Source: Bacillota bacterium
Lineage (GTDB): Bacteria > Bacillota > Clostridia > Oscillospirales > Ruminococcaceae
Length of the DNA stretch: 64,000 nucleotides
Assembly (NCBI GenBank): GCA_023421245.1
Contig: JAEZTV010000027.1
Location: forward strand, 62,001-126,000
Reading direction: 5' to 3'
Shown here: piece by piece, positions 56,359 to 64,000 of the stretch
Layout: each line of letters opens with the position of its first letter
How positions within the stretch are numbered: position 1 is the first letter of the stretch
Made by a program: the position numbers and the translations under genes
The notes under the pieces: model-generated
What the model was told of the DNA's origin: nothing
Database searches by the model: none
What the model saw: only the letters and a program-made list of their open reading frames with translations

Positions 56359-57072
56359 CTAGTTTTGAAACGCAGTGTAGGCGGGGTTCTTGCTGTCGTC
56401 ACTAATCTTTCCGTCAGCAATGCGCACAATACGCTCCGCCGTCTGCGCGATCTGGTAATCATGTGTAATCAGAATGATAGTGCGGCCTTCCGCATGCAGT
56501 TCGTGCAGGATGCGGATGACATCGCTGCCCGACTTTGAATCGAGATTGCCGGTGGGTTCGTCCGCTAAAATAATGGGCGGGCGCGCTGCGATTGCCCTTG
56601 CAATTGCAACACGCTGCTGCTGGCCGCCGGACATCTGTGTAGGCTTATGGTGCACACGGTTAAGCAGCCCTACCCGCTCAAGCGATTCTCGGGATATCTT
56701 GTGGCGCTGGTCGCGGCCAAGGCCGCGATAGATAAGCGGGAGCTCAACGTTTTCTGCCGCGTCTAAACTTTGAATGAGGTTAAAGCCCTGAAATACAAAG
56801 CCAATCTGCTCGTTGCGGATGTCGGAAAGCTCATTGTCACTCATCTTTGAGACATCCTTATTTGCAAGGTAGTACTCGCCCGAGGATGGAACATCAAGGC
56901 AGCCAAGCATGTTCATTAAAGTGCTTTTGCCCGAACCCGATTGACCGATAATAGCGACGAACTCACCGGTGTTTATTGTCAGGCTTACACCATCAAGTGC
57001 GCGAACCTCGTTTTCACCGGGGTTGTAGATTTTGTAAACGTCTTTAATTTCGATTAATGTTTGCGCGGGCAT
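56359..57072 (-). CDS. ABC transporter ATP-binding protein, MacB/LolD type
   Basis: A 237-residue ATPase: Walker A GQSGSGKST, Q-loop FVFQGFNLI, signature MSGGQQQRVAIARA, Walker B IILADEPTGNLDSKSG and H-loop ITHD. The GNLDS wording and the N-terminal YNPGENEVRALDGVSL mark the MacB/LolD/FtsE group, which works with FtsX-like permeases in lipid, peptide or antibiotic export. No such permease lies next to it in this window; the neighbours on both sides belong to other systems. AAAAGGAGAG precedes the ATG. Confidence 0.93.
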   Translation of the reverse strand: MPAQTLIEIKDVYKIYNPGENEVRALDGVSLTINTGEFVAIIGQSGSGKSTLMNMLGCLDVPSSGEYYLANKDVSKMSDNELSDIRNEQIGFVFQGFNLIQSLDAAENVELPLIYRGLGRDQRHKISRESLERVGLLNRVHHKPTQMSGGQQQRVAIARAIAARPPIILADEPTGNLDSKSGSDVIRILHELHAEGRTIILITHDYQIAQTAERIVRIADGKISDDSKNPAYTAFQN

Positions 57073-57149
57073 TGTTCTCTCTCCTTTTATGGTATCGGTA
57101 TGCAGTGTAGTTTTGATTTAAAAGTAAGTAATATTTACAAGTTTTCCAT

Positions 57150-57177
57150 TCACAATCCGGCGTGATATGGTATACTA
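57150..57177 (+). promoter_or_regulatory. Predicted promoter of the ABC-2 transporter operon
   Basis: TTCACA (57150-57155), a 16-base spacer and TATACT (57172-57177). A roughly 200-base leader follows, with an AGTTGG/CCAACT hairpin near its start and a palindrome ATACT-CTAT-AGTAT at about 57297-57310 that may be an operator. No gene or known riboswitch recognised in 57073-57390. Confidence 0.4.
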
Positions 57178-57390
57178 AAACCTGAGTTGGCAGGCAAGCC
57201 CAACTTGTGGATTAAAAACATGTATATGTTCTTAACGCAGATTAGTCTGAAACAGTGCAGCGTCAGGCTGATTTTCACCGCATGGTGCAATAGTCATACT
57301 CTATAGTATAGCCTGTGTAATGGGCAGTCAAGCGTTCAAATGTAAATTTTCACTCAAAGCGATAAGCTGTATATGGAAGGAATGTTTGGT

Positions 57391-58119
57391 ATGAACGGTG
57401 CTCTGGTTGTGGACAACCTGTGCAAAAACTACGGTAAAAAAGAGGCTGTTAAAAACGTCAGCTTCACGGTGGAAAAGGGCGAAATATTCGCTTTAATCGG
57501 GCCAAACGGCGCGGGAAAAACCTCCACCATCCGCGTAGTGGCAACACTGCTTACTCCCACCTCGGGTGATGTGTTGGTGGATGGAATCAGTGTGGTGAAA
57601 AACCCCGCTGCGGTACGCAGTGTCATTACCTACCTGCCCGACGAGGCGGGGGCGTATAAGAATATGACGGGTACGCGTTACCTTGATTTTATGGCATCGC
57701 TGTTTGCCGCCACACGCGCTGAGAAGGAGGCGATGGTGCGCAGGGCAAGCGAAATCTGCGCGCTGGGTGACCGTCTGGCCGATAAGATATCCACTTACAG
57801 CCGCGGCATGATACGTAAGCTGCTGCTTTCGCGCGCGGTAATGAGCAACCCAAAGCTTGCGGTGCTCGATGAGCCGACCAGCGGGCTGGATATTATCAAC
57901 GCCCTTGAAATACGCCGCATGATAAAGGATCTTGCATCAGAAGGAATGTCGTTTCTGGTGTCATCGCACAATATGCTGGAGATTGAGTTTATCTCAGGCC
58001 GTGTGGGCATCATTAACGATGGCGTGCTGCTTGAATGCGGGAAACCCGAGCAGCTAAAGCAAAGGTATAGTGCGCAAAACCTTGAAGAGGTTTTTGAAAG
58101 GGCGGTGAAAAACGCATGA
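57391..58119 (+). CDS. ABC-2 type transporter ATP-binding protein (NatA-like)
   Basis: A 242-residue ATPase with Walker A GPNGAGKTS, the YLPDEAGAYKNMTG region, signature TYSRGMIRKLLLSRA and Walker B LAVLDEPTSGLD. The SRGM signature and C-terminal LEEVFERAVKNA are typical of NatA/CcmA-like ATPases. The second ATG (57391) is preferred since GGAAGGA lies 9 bases before it. The overlap ATGA with the permease gene shows that they form one transporter for Na+, drug or peptide export. Confidence 0.92.
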   Translation: MNGALVVDNLCKNYGKKEAVKNVSFTVEKGEIFALIGPNGAGKTSTIRVVATLLTPTSGDVLVDGISVVKNPAAVRSVITYLPDEAGAYKNMTGTRYLDFMASLFAATRAEKEAMVRRASEICALGDRLADKISTYSRGMIRKLLLSRAVMSNPKLAVLDEPTSGLDIINALEIRRMIKDLASEGMSFLVSSHNMLEIEFISGRVGIINDGVLLECGKPEQLKQRYSAQNLEEVFERAVKNA

Positions 58120-59441
58120 GCCGATTTTGGATACTGCTGAAAAAAGAACTGCGTGACATGATTACGATTCAAACATTGCTGCCCATGATTATTGTGCTGG
58201 TGGTGTTCTCACTGCTGGGGCAATTTATCGGCAGCGCGACACAGGAGGCCGCAAAAGACAGAAACACCGTGACCGTCATCGATCTTGACAACACAACCAC
58301 CTCGCAGGAACTGCTTGCCCGCCTGACCGAAAAGGGATATGATATTACACTGCTGCCCGCCTCCCAAAACGACCCTATGCAAGCGGCAACGAAAAACGGG
58401 CAGGACAGCGTGCTGGTTTTAGAAAAGGGGTTTGAACAAGCCCTGCAAAACGGCGACGCACCTGTGATTTCGGTGCATACGCAGCTTACCTCGTTTGCGA
58501 TGCTTTCGGCCATAACGTCATCGCAGATTCAAAACGCCGCGGATGAGCTTGGCAGCTTAATCAAAGAAGACCTTATTGCACAGTCCGCTATCACGCATAC
58601 CGATCTTCTGGAAGCCCCGCTCACAGTGCAGGAGCACACCCATGTCAATGGTAAGAGCGCGCAGGTTTCGTCCGGTACAGTACAGTCGATTGCAATGTCG
58701 CAGACCATATTTGTGCCGATGATCATCTTTATCATTGTTGTTATGGCATCACAGATGACCGCGACCGCCATCGCAAATGAAAAGGGAGACAAGACGCTTG
58801 AAACATTGCTTTCCACGCCTGTTTCACGCCTTGCGGTGCTGTTTTCCAAAATGACGGCGGCGGGGATCGGCTCGCTGTTTATGTCCATTGTATTTCTGCT
58901 TGGCTTCTCGAGCTATATGGGTGCGCTTACGGGTGAAATAAGCGGGTTTGAACCGAGCGGGCCTGTGGCAGGGATGACCGAAGGTATTACCGAGGTTGCC
59001 GCCGCTATGAATACGCTGGGTCTTACCCTTTCACCGATGCAGCTGGTTATCATTGGCGTCGAGCTCTTTACCACCATCCTCATTGCGCTTGCAATCTCCA
59101 CCATGCTGGGGGCGCTTGCCGAGGATATCAAGGGGATACAGACTGCAATTACCCCCATCATGTTCTGCGTGATGATTCCCTACCTCATCTCGCTGTTTGC
59201 CGACATCACTGCGCTGCCGGCCGCGGCGCGCACCCTGCTTTACCTGATTCCATTCACACATACCTTTGTGGCAACCGCCGCACTTGTGTTTGGCAACTAT
59301 ACGTTAGTGACGTTTGGCATCCTGTACCAGCTTGCGTTTCTTGCGCTGTCGCTGTTTCTTGCGGTACGCCTGTTCTCGTCCGACAAGCTGTTCACCACAA
59401 AGCTCAAAGGGCGCAAGGGTAAAAAGAGCGCCGCAGTATAG
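58116..59441 (+). CDS. ABC-2 type permease (NatB-like)
   Basis: A 441-residue permease. One N-terminal span (MIIVLVVFSLLGQFIG) is followed by a large external domain of about 170 residues (TVTVIDLDNTTTSQELLARL...), then five C-terminal spans starting at IFVPMIIFIIVVMASQMTATAIANEKGDKTLETLLSTPVSR, the conserved E.....LE.LL.TP.S motif of NatB/ABC-2 exporters. It pairs with the upstream ATPase. The substrate is not predictable. Confidence 0.9.
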   Translation: MSRFWILLKKELRDMITIQTLLPMIIVLVVFSLLGQFIGSATQEAAKDRNTVTVIDLDNTTTSQELLARLTEKGYDITLLPASQNDPMQAATKNGQDSVLVLEKGFEQALQNGDAPVISVHTQLTSFAMLSAITSSQIQNAADELGSLIKEDLIAQSAITHTDLLEAPLTVQEHTHVNGKSAQVSSGTVQSIAMSQTIFVPMIIFIIVVMASQMTATAIANEKGDKTLETLLSTPVSRLAVLFSKMTAAGIGSLFMSIVFLLGFSSYMGALTGEISGFEPSGPVAGMTEGITEVAAAMNTLGLTLSPMQLVIIGVELFTTILIALAISTMLGALAEDIKGIQTAITPIMFCVMIPYLISLFADITALPAAARTLLYLIPFTHTFVATAALVFGNYTLVTFGILYQLAFLALSLFLAVRLFSSDKLFTTKLKGRKGKKSAAV

Positions 59442-59462
59442 CGCATACGATCGCAACATGGT

Positions 59463-59540
59463 TTGACAAGCACCATGGTATAACGGTAAAATGGACAGTA
59501 GAAAAACCGAACAAATTGTCTTTGCGTCCTTCGCAAAGAC
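59463..59540 (+). promoter_or_regulatory. Promoter and 5' hairpin of the BtuF-like lipoprotein gene
   Basis: TTGACA (59463-59468), an 18-base spacer and TAAAAT (59487-59492). A perfect 9-bp hairpin (59518-59526 with 59532-59540, loop TCCTT) ends one base before the GGGGAGG ribosome site, so it may influence translation. Confidence 0.65.
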
Positions 59541-59555
59541 GGGGAGGCAAAACGC

Positions 59556-60578
59556 ATGATGATATTAAAACGAATGATTGCCGTTTTTGCGGCGTTTACA
59601 ATGCTTTTATCCCTTGCATCCTGTGCCGCGAACGACGGGGGACAGGACACTTCATCGCAGGCACCCGAGGAGCCGGTAGACATTAACTACCCGCTGGATT
59701 TTGAGGGGATTTACATCGAACAGATGCCGGTGCGCGTAGTGTCGCTCTCCCCCGCACTGACCGAGATAATCTGTGAGCTCGGCTATGAGGAACGCCTGGT
59801 AGGCCGCACCGATTACTGCGATTATCCTGCCTCGGTGAACGGCCTTACCGCGGTGGGCACGGCCATTATGCCCGATACCGATGCGATTGCGGCATTGCAG
59901 CCCGACCTGATTGTGATGCAGGCGCCGCCCACCAACGAAGCACTGATCAAGATGCAGCAGACAGGTGCCGCGATTGTCACCATCTCCCGCGCCTATGACC
60001 TTGCCTCGACCGGTGAGCTGTACGCCAAGGTGTTTACACTCATGGAAGGCGCACAGGTTGGTGTGGATAAGGGTGCTCAGTATAAGGCTGAATTTTCCGA
60101 GCGTATCTCGGCGCTTACCGGTGCCATTGAAGCGGCGGTTGCCGCGATGGAGGACGCACCTGACTACACGGCCGCTTACATCGTGGACACCTACTCGATT
60201 GCCGCGACCCCCGATACCTATGAGGGTAAGCTATTTGCCGTGCTGGGGCTTGAAAACGTTGCGGCAGACGCCGCAAACTGGCAGTTTTCACACGAAAAAC
60301 TTACCGCCGCAAAGCCTTATCTATTGCTGTGTGCAAGTGATATCGAGGTGGAAGGCCTTGCGAAAAACAAACGGATTGGCAGCCTGAATGCGGTCAAAAA
60401 GGAGCGGGCGTATGCGGTAAACAGCCATATCTTTGAACGCCAAAGCCCCCGCATTGCCGATGAGCTTGAGCGCATTGCAAAAGAGATTTACCCTGACCTG
60501 ACGCTCGGTGCTATACCCGGTGAGCCCGAGCCCTCCTCACAGGATGAAGGGGCGGAGGATGCGTCCTCTGCTGCATAA
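59556..60578 (+). CDS. ABC transporter substrate-binding lipoprotein (BtuF/FepB-like)
   Basis: A 340-residue lipoprotein. The signal peptide ends in the lipobox LSLASC (C23). The periplasmic-binding-protein fold of the cobalamin/siderophore class is shown by RVVSLSPALTEIICELGYEERLVGRTDYCDYPASV, AIAALQPDLIVMQAPPTNEALIKMQQTGAAIVTI and the C-terminal ADELERIAKEIYPD. It has an acidic, Ser-rich tail. It probably binds corrinoid or a related iron or heme ligand outside the membrane. No cognate permease or ATPase lies next to it, so it must work with components encoded elsewhere. Confidence 0.88.
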   Translation: MMILKRMIAVFAAFTMLLSLASCAANDGGQDTSSQAPEEPVDINYPLDFEGIYIEQMPVRVVSLSPALTEIICELGYEERLVGRTDYCDYPASVNGLTAVGTAIMPDTDAIAALQPDLIVMQAPPTNEALIKMQQTGAAIVTISRAYDLASTGELYAKVFTLMEGAQVGVDKGAQYKAEFSERISALTGAIEAAVAAMEDAPDYTAAYIVDTYSIAATPDTYEGKLFAVLGLENVAADAANWQFSHEKLTAAKPYLLLCASDIEVEGLAKNKRIGSLNAVKKERAYAVNSHIFERQSPRIADELERIAKEIYPDLTLGAIPGEPEPSSQDEGAEDASSAA

Positions 60579-60611
60579 GGCTGTATCCGAATAAAACACT
60601 GCCAATTAATG

Positions 60612-60645
60612 AGGGCGGAAGGGATGTTTCCTTCCGCCCTTTTTG
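60612..60645. terminator. Terminator between the lipoprotein gene and secA
   Basis: A perfect 11-bp stem (60612-60622 with 60630-60640) with TTTTT after it on the plus strand. It serves the lipoprotein gene and possibly the convergent secA gene. Confidence 0.88.
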
Positions 60646-60661
60646 GTTTTGCCAACCGCAA

Positions 60662-63403
60662 TCATTCATTTAGTCCACAGCATTTTTTATACTTTTTACC
60701 GCTGCCGCAGGGGCAGGAATCGTTGCGGCCAACCTTTGCGCCCTTGTTGCGAACCGGTTGTTTTTTTTCGGAGCCGTCGTTGCCGTAAGACGCCTTAGAA
60801 ACATCCGCCACCTGTTCACGTTTAGGCTCTTCTTGTGCTTTTGGACGAACCAGGAACAGCGCACGCACTGTGTTTTCTCGGATGGAGCTAATCATCGCAT
60901 CAAACATTTCAAAGCCTTCAATGCGGTATTCCACCACGGGATCGCGCTGGCCGTAAGCGCGCAGATTGATGCCGCGCTTAAGCTCTTCCATTGCATCGAT
61001 GTGATCCATCCATTGTACATCCACGTTTTTGAGCAGTATTACGCGCTCAATCTCGCGCATTAGCTCGAGGCCAAACTCTTTCTCGCGCGCAGCGTATACC
61101 TCGTGCGCCTTTTTGCACAGCGCTTCTTTGATATCGTCCTTGCTCACCTGTGCAAGTTCCTCGGTGTCAAACCGCAGGCTTTCCTTGGCGGTGAGCCAAC
61201 CCATATAGTAGTCGCGCAGGCCCGCGAGGTTCCAGTCATCATGCACATCGCCGTCCGACAGATAGGTATCCGTTACCGCCGAGATGCTGTCATCAATCAT
61301 CTTTTGGATGTAATCGCCCAGGTCCTCGCCGTCCAGCACCTTCGTGCGCTGGCCATAGATGATCTCGCGCTGGCGGTTCATGACATCGTCAAACTGCAAT
61401 ACGTTTTTACGGATGGAGAAATTGCGTCCTTCCACCTTGCGCTGTGCGGATTCGATGGAGTTTGAGAGCATGCGTGTCTCAAGCGGCATGTCCTCATCCA
61501 CCCCCAGGGTGTTCATCAGAGCTTGGATGCGTTCGCCGCCGAACAGGCGCATGAGATCGTCTTCAAGCGAGATGAAGAACTGGCTTTCGCCTGGGTCGCC
61601 CTGACGTCCGGCGCGCCCGCGCAGTTGGTTGTCAATACGGCGTGACTCGTGCCGTTCGGTACCCAGAATAAATAAGCCGCCCGCACCGCGCACCTGATCG
61701 GCCTCGCCGCGAATCTCCTGCTTGTATTTGTCGCACAATTCACGGAACATCTGCCGTGCGGATAGTATCTCTTGATCCTCAGTATCAAACTGACTGACGG
61801 CGTTTGCAATCATCTCTTCGTCACAGCCTTTTTTGCGCATCTCGGCTTTTGCCATAAACTCGGGGTTGCCGCCCAGCATAATGTCGGTGCCGCGTCCGGC
61901 CATATTGGTGGCGATGGTAACGGCATAAAGCTTTCCGGCCTGTGCCACAATCTCCGCTTCCTTGTCGTGGTGCTTTGCGTTGAGCACCTCGTGCTTAATA
62001 CCCCGGCGTTTTAGCATGGTGCTGAGCAGCTCGGAGCGCTCAATCGAGATGGTACCCACCAGAATGGGCTGGCCTTTCTCGTGGCACTGCGCAATTCTGT
62101 CAATGATCGCCTCATACTTCGCCTTTTCGGTCTTGTAGATAACATCGGGGTGATCGGTGCGAATCATTGGCCGGTTGGTGGGAATTTCAATCGAGTCAAG
62201 CTTATAGATCTCACGGAACTCCTCTTCCTCGGTCAGCGCGGTACCGGTCATACCCGACAGCTTTTTATATAGTCTAAAGTAATTTTGAAAGGTGATGGTT
62301 GCGTATGTTTTGCTTTCGCGGGCCACCGCAACGTGTTCCTTGGCTTCAATGGCCTGATGCAGCCCCTCGTTGTATCGGCGTCCGAGCATCAAACGGCCGG
62401 TAAATTCATCTACGATGATGACCTCGCCGTCCTTGACCACATAGTCGATATCGCGCGTCATAATGCCATGCGCACGCACCGCCTGATTGATGTGGTGCAG
62501 CAGGGTGCTGTTTTCGGCATCCATCAGATTCTCTACGGCAAAGTAACGCTCTGCTTTCTCTACACCCAATGGGGTAAGGGTAGCGGTACGCGCCTTTTCA
62601 TCCACAATATAGTCGCCGCCGAGGCTGTCGTTATCCTCTTTGTCGTTAAGCTCGGCAACCTTTACCATCTGCAACGTATGCACAAAGCGGTCGGCACGCT
62701 CGTACAGGTCGGTGCTTTTATCACCGGGACCCGAGATAATAAGCGGGGTTCTCGCCTCATCGATTAAAATCGAGTCCACCTCATCCACAATGGCGTAATT
62801 ATGGCCCGGTTGCACTCTTTTTTCCTTGTAGATTACCATGTTATCGCGCAGGTAGTCAAACCCGAACTCATTGTTGGTGCCGTAAGTGATATCGGCTGCG
62901 TAGGCGGCGCGGCGTTCTTCCTCGTTCAGTCCATGAACAATCAGTCCGACCGAAAGCCCCAAAAAGTTATACACCTTGCCAATAAGCTCTGCGGCGTACC
63001 GCGCAAGGTAGTCGTTTACGGTAACAATATGAACACCTTTTCCCAAAAGCGCGTTTAAGTAAGCGGGCAGCGATGCCACCAGCGTCTTGCCCTCACCCGT
63101 CTTCATCTCGGCAATGCGCCCCTGATGCAGGATGATGCCGCCCAGCACCTGCACGGGAAAAGCGCGCAGCCCAAGTACCCGGTCACCCGCCTCGCGGCAG
63201 ACGGCAAACGCTTCGGGCAGCAGCTCATCGAGTGTTTCGCCGCCGGCAAGGCGTTCCCGAAACAGTGCGGTCTGCCCCCTTAGCTCGGCATCGGACATCG
63301 CGCGGTAGCGTTCTTCCAGGTCAAGCACGGCCTGCTTGGTTTGTTCTACACGCTTTATCTCTCGTTCGCTGTAGCTGCCAAATATCTTTTTAAATATTCC
63401 CAT
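60662..63403 (-). CDS. secA: Preprotein translocase ATPase SecA
   Basis: A 913-residue motor protein of the Sec pathway. It has EMKTGEGKT (Walker A, 99-107), VNDYLARYAAELIGKVYNFLGLSVG, VDEVDSILIDEARTPLIISG (DEAD-like motif II), the preprotein cross-linking domain, ATNMAGRGTDIMLGGNPEF, GTERHESRRIDNQLRGRAGRQGDPG, and the C-terminal zinc-binding CPCGSGKKYKKCCG used for SecB or lipid contact. ATG 63403 gives the usual MGIFKKIFGS start with GGAG 10 bases before it; a longer frame to 63481 is rejected. Confidence 0.97.
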   Translation of the reverse strand: MGIFKKIFGSYSEREIKRVEQTKQAVLDLEERYRAMSDAELRGQTALFRERLAGGETLDELLPEAFAVCREAGDRVLGLRAFPVQVLGGIILHQGRIAEMKTGEGKTLVASLPAYLNALLGKGVHIVTVNDYLARYAAELIGKVYNFLGLSVGLIVHGLNEEERRAAYAADITYGTNNEFGFDYLRDNMVIYKEKRVQPGHNYAIVDEVDSILIDEARTPLIISGPGDKSTDLYERADRFVHTLQMVKVAELNDKEDNDSLGGDYIVDEKARTATLTPLGVEKAERYFAVENLMDAENSTLLHHINQAVRAHGIMTRDIDYVVKDGEVIIVDEFTGRLMLGRRYNEGLHQAIEAKEHVAVARESKTYATITFQNYFRLYKKLSGMTGTALTEEEEFREIYKLDSIEIPTNRPMIRTDHPDVIYKTEKAKYEAIIDRIAQCHEKGQPILVGTISIERSELLSTMLKRRGIKHEVLNAKHHDKEAEIVAQAGKLYAVTIATNMAGRGTDIMLGGNPEFMAKAEMRKKGCDEEMIANAVSQFDTEDQEILSARQMFRELCDKYKQEIRGEADQVRGAGGLFILGTERHESRRIDNQLRGRAGRQGDPGESQFFISLEDDLMRLFGGERIQALMNTLGVDEDMPLETRMLSNSIESAQRKVEGRNFSIRKNVLQFDDVMNRQREIIYGQRTKVLDGEDLGDYIQKMIDDSISAVTDTYLSDGDVHDDWNLAGLRDYYMGWLTAKESLRFDTEELAQVSKDDIKEALCKKAHEVYAAREKEFGLELMREIERVILLKNVDVQWMDHIDAMEELKRGINLRAYGQRDPVVEYRIEGFEMFDAMISSIRENTVRALFLVRPKAQEEPKREQVADVSKASYGNDGSEKKQPVRNKGAKVGRNDSCPCGSGKKYKKCCGLNE

Positions 63404-63486
63404 AATCGATAAGCTCCGTTCTGCCGTTTCGGGACGGCAATAATCCGTAACAGATCTGCACATACAAAACATGTAAGCCAAAGATA

Positions 63487-63515
63487 ATTGTACTATTCGC
63501 TCTACCCTTTGTCAA
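63487..63515 (-). promoter_or_regulatory. Promoter of secA
   Basis: Minus strand: consensus TTGACA (63510-63515), a 17-base spacer and TACAAT (63487-63492), with about 75 bases of leader. Confidence 0.8.
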
Positions 63516-63649
63516 ACGAATAATGCGTGCAAATGTAAACGGCATATAAAGCTTTTGGTAACTTTTATTCGCACGGAAATCGCCCTGCTGTTGCGTCGCG
63601 GAGTAGCGGCACATTCATGCGGTATAGTATGAGTTTAAGCGCGAAATAC

Positions 63650-63678
63650 TTGAAAATAAAGACAAATAATGATACCAT
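63650..63678 (+). promoter_or_regulatory. Predicted promoter of the right-edge gene
   Basis: TTGAAA (63650-63655), a 17-base spacer and TACCAT (63673-63678). It lies in the 340-base gap between secA and the partial gene, in which no other ORF is convincing. Confidence 0.45.
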
Positions 63679-63742
63679 TTATATTAAATGATGTAAAAGC
63701 CTTATTTCTCCTAAAAAAGCAGGAAAGGATGGTGCGGACGGT

Positions 63743-64000
63743 TTGGCAAAATGGTTTTCAAAAAATAATACACCGGCCATAACCGGCGGTGCTCTGTCTA
63801 TCGAAAAGCTATATGGATTAGTTGTTCTGTTATGCGCGCTGGTGCACACTGTCTATCTGGCGGTCTTTTTGGCATCCGGCCTTTTACTGCTTGTGGTATA
63901 TGAGTGCGTAAGTGTTGCTGTATTTCTAATGCTTGGGTTTGCAGTGCGCCGCAGGATGTTTGCCGTAACGCTCTCCGTTTTGCACATCGGGGTGTGCGGT
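63743..64000 (+). CDS. Membrane protein, N-terminal part (cut by window edge)
   Basis: An open frame of 86 codons runs to the window end from a TTG at 63743 (MAKWFSKNNTPAITGGALSIEKLYGLVVLLCALVHTVYLAVFL...). AAAGGATGG lies about 12 bases upstream. It has at least two membrane spans (LVVLLCALVHTVYLAVFLASGLLLLVVY and VAVFLMLGFAV), then a basic turn RRRMF and the start of a third. It may be the sensor part of a signalling protein, but there is not enough sequence to assign a family. Confidence 0.55.
   Translation, partial: MAKWFSKNNTPAITGGALSIEKLYGLVVLLCALVHTVYLAVFLASGLLLLVVYECVSVAVFLMLGFAVRRRMFAVTLSVLHIGVCG

Noticed and set aside
57178..57390. 6S RNA or riboswitch in the 200-base leader before the ABC-2 transporter
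   Set aside because: Only short local hairpins are visible; no long rod with a central bubble and no conserved aptamer motif that I recognise.

Overview
The window looks like the chromosome of an endospore-forming anaerobe of the class Clostridia (Oscillospirales/Ruminococcaceae-like is my best guess; this is inference). The support is ypeB, spmA-spmB, an AbrB/SpoVT-type regulator, a SpoIID domain, DUF3793 with flavodoxin, many TTG/GTG starts and strong AGGAGG ribosome sites. Host DNA occupies about 1-10,100 and 47,115-64,000. A 37-kb prophage lies between.

Left host arm: a partial ypeB (germination) on the minus strand, then a plus-strand run of NifS-type cysteine desulfurase, thiI, a very large CinA / sortase B / SpoIID fusion and an aldo/keto reductase. 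After a strong terminator comes a surface-protein locus: a complete 505-aa collagen-like protein, then the 5' part of a second collagen-like gene.

Prophage (10,100-47,114): it is inserted in the middle of the second collagen gene. Joining the two halves at a shared AC dinucleotide gives one continuous in-frame 598-aa ORF (globular domain, long Gly-Pro-Thr/Asp array, globular domain). The reconstructed phage site has two 22-nt arms that match at 20 of 22 positions around AC, as expected for a large serine recombinase, and such a recombinase is the last gene before the right junction. From left to right the element holds four 148-bp tandem repeats that each carry an att half-site, a small DUF6870-like gene, and a minus-strand defence operon (xre, two methyltransferase genes, a HEPN-like protein, a GIY-YIG/helicase protein and two reverse transcriptases). 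A structured spacer between the reverse transcriptases has its own plus-strand promoter and terminator. Next come a family A DNA polymerase, a primase-helicase, HNH nuclease, terminase, a methylase, and a complete HK97-type head and siphovirus tail module with a canonical -1 frameshift site. I find no holin, endolysin or classical CI/Cro pair, so the element may be defective for lysis or domesticated.

Right host arm: the 3' part of the collagen gene, two tandem family 2 glycosyltransferases that probably decorate the collagen threonines, flavodoxin with DUF3793, a DUF1538 membrane protein with a tandem PII regulator, an AbrB-like regulator, spmA-spmB, three ABC-transporter genes, a BtuF-like lipoprotein, secA, and the start of a membrane protein.

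The most interesting hypotheses are: (1) the prophage is a sporulation-type switch for a spore-surface collagen gene, by analogy with SPbeta in spsM; (2) the two-RT locus is a DRT type 3-like system whose RNA is encoded antisense between the RT genes and shows an ACACAC loop; (3) the CinA-sortase-SpoIID fusion joins a cytoplasmic enzyme to two extracellular cell-wall domains.
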